DNA of 64,000 nt from Muribaculaceae bacterium Isolate-036 (Harlan) (GTDB lineage Bacteria > Bacteroidota > Bacteroidia > Bacteroidales > Muribaculaceae), in contig RIAY01000001.1 of the NCBI GenBank assembly GCA_003833075.1, positions 1 through 64,000 on the forward strand. Reading direction: 5' to 3'. The notes below the pieces were generated by a model that saw nothing but the letters and a program-made list of their open reading frames with translations, had not been told where the DNA came from and made no database searches. Made by a program: the position numbers and the translations under genes. Below are positions 63,999-64,000 of this stretch, one piece after another. The number at the start of each line of letters is the position of its first letter. Position 1 is the stretch's first letter.

Positions 63999-64000
63999 TT

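Overview
The window looks like a stretch of a Bacteroidales chromosome, plausibly from a gut Muribaculaceae-like or Bacteroides-like bacterium. The evidence is the Bacteroidota promoter signature (TTTG, about 20 nt, TAnnTTTG) upstream of many genes, start codons without Shine-Dalgarno sequences, an Mfa/FimA-type fimbrial operon, paired DUF4230 genes, and a tyrosine integrase of the Bacteroidota type. The genus assignment is inference.

Region by region. (1) 1-8250 is the integrase-proximal end of an integrative mobile element: a degenerate AAA+ response regulator, helix-turn-helix proteins, a DUF3945/DUF4099 protein, a topoisomerase-like protein without its catalytic residues, two excisionase-like proteins and a tyrosine integrase, ending next to tRNA-Lys(CTT). 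Two small structured transcripts are predicted inside it. (2) 8.3-18.5 kb is chromosomal: an OmpA/TPR lipoprotein, polA, two DUF4230 genes, a probable chromosomal replication origin (15.2-15.65 kb), nadA, a SpoU-type RNA methyltransferase and recA. (3) 18.9-26.2 kb is a five-gene fimbrial operon on the minus strand. (4) 26.8-31.4 kb holds a TPR histidine kinase, a NarL-type regulator and three small exported proteins. (5) 31.5-41.9 kb encodes de novo UMP synthesis: carA-carB on the minus strand and pyrC-pyrK-pyrD-pyrF-pyrE-pyrB on the plus strand, the last with an unusual PyrI-like zinc tail. gpsA follows. (6) 43.4-57.9 kb is a tightly packed purine operon, purE-L-M-N-H-D-B-A-guaB-guaA, preceded by a self-contained 37-codon gene. 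(7) 57.9-60.8 kb is repeat-rich and carries a REP-associated tyrosine transposase with an extra C-terminal domain, flanked by REP-like palindromes. (8) 60.8-64 kb has ybeY, mnmG, a perfect parS site, decamer repeats and apt.

How it fits together: the pyrimidine and purine blocks together cover most of de novo nucleotide synthesis (purF, purC and purK are not in the window), with apt for salvage. The DnaA-box cluster and the parS site suggest that the window lies in the origin-proximal part of the chromosome. Short inverted-repeat elements (MITE-like, at least three families) are scattered through it. Two of them end exactly at the start codons of recA and pyrE and so supply the whole upstream translation-initiation region of those genes.
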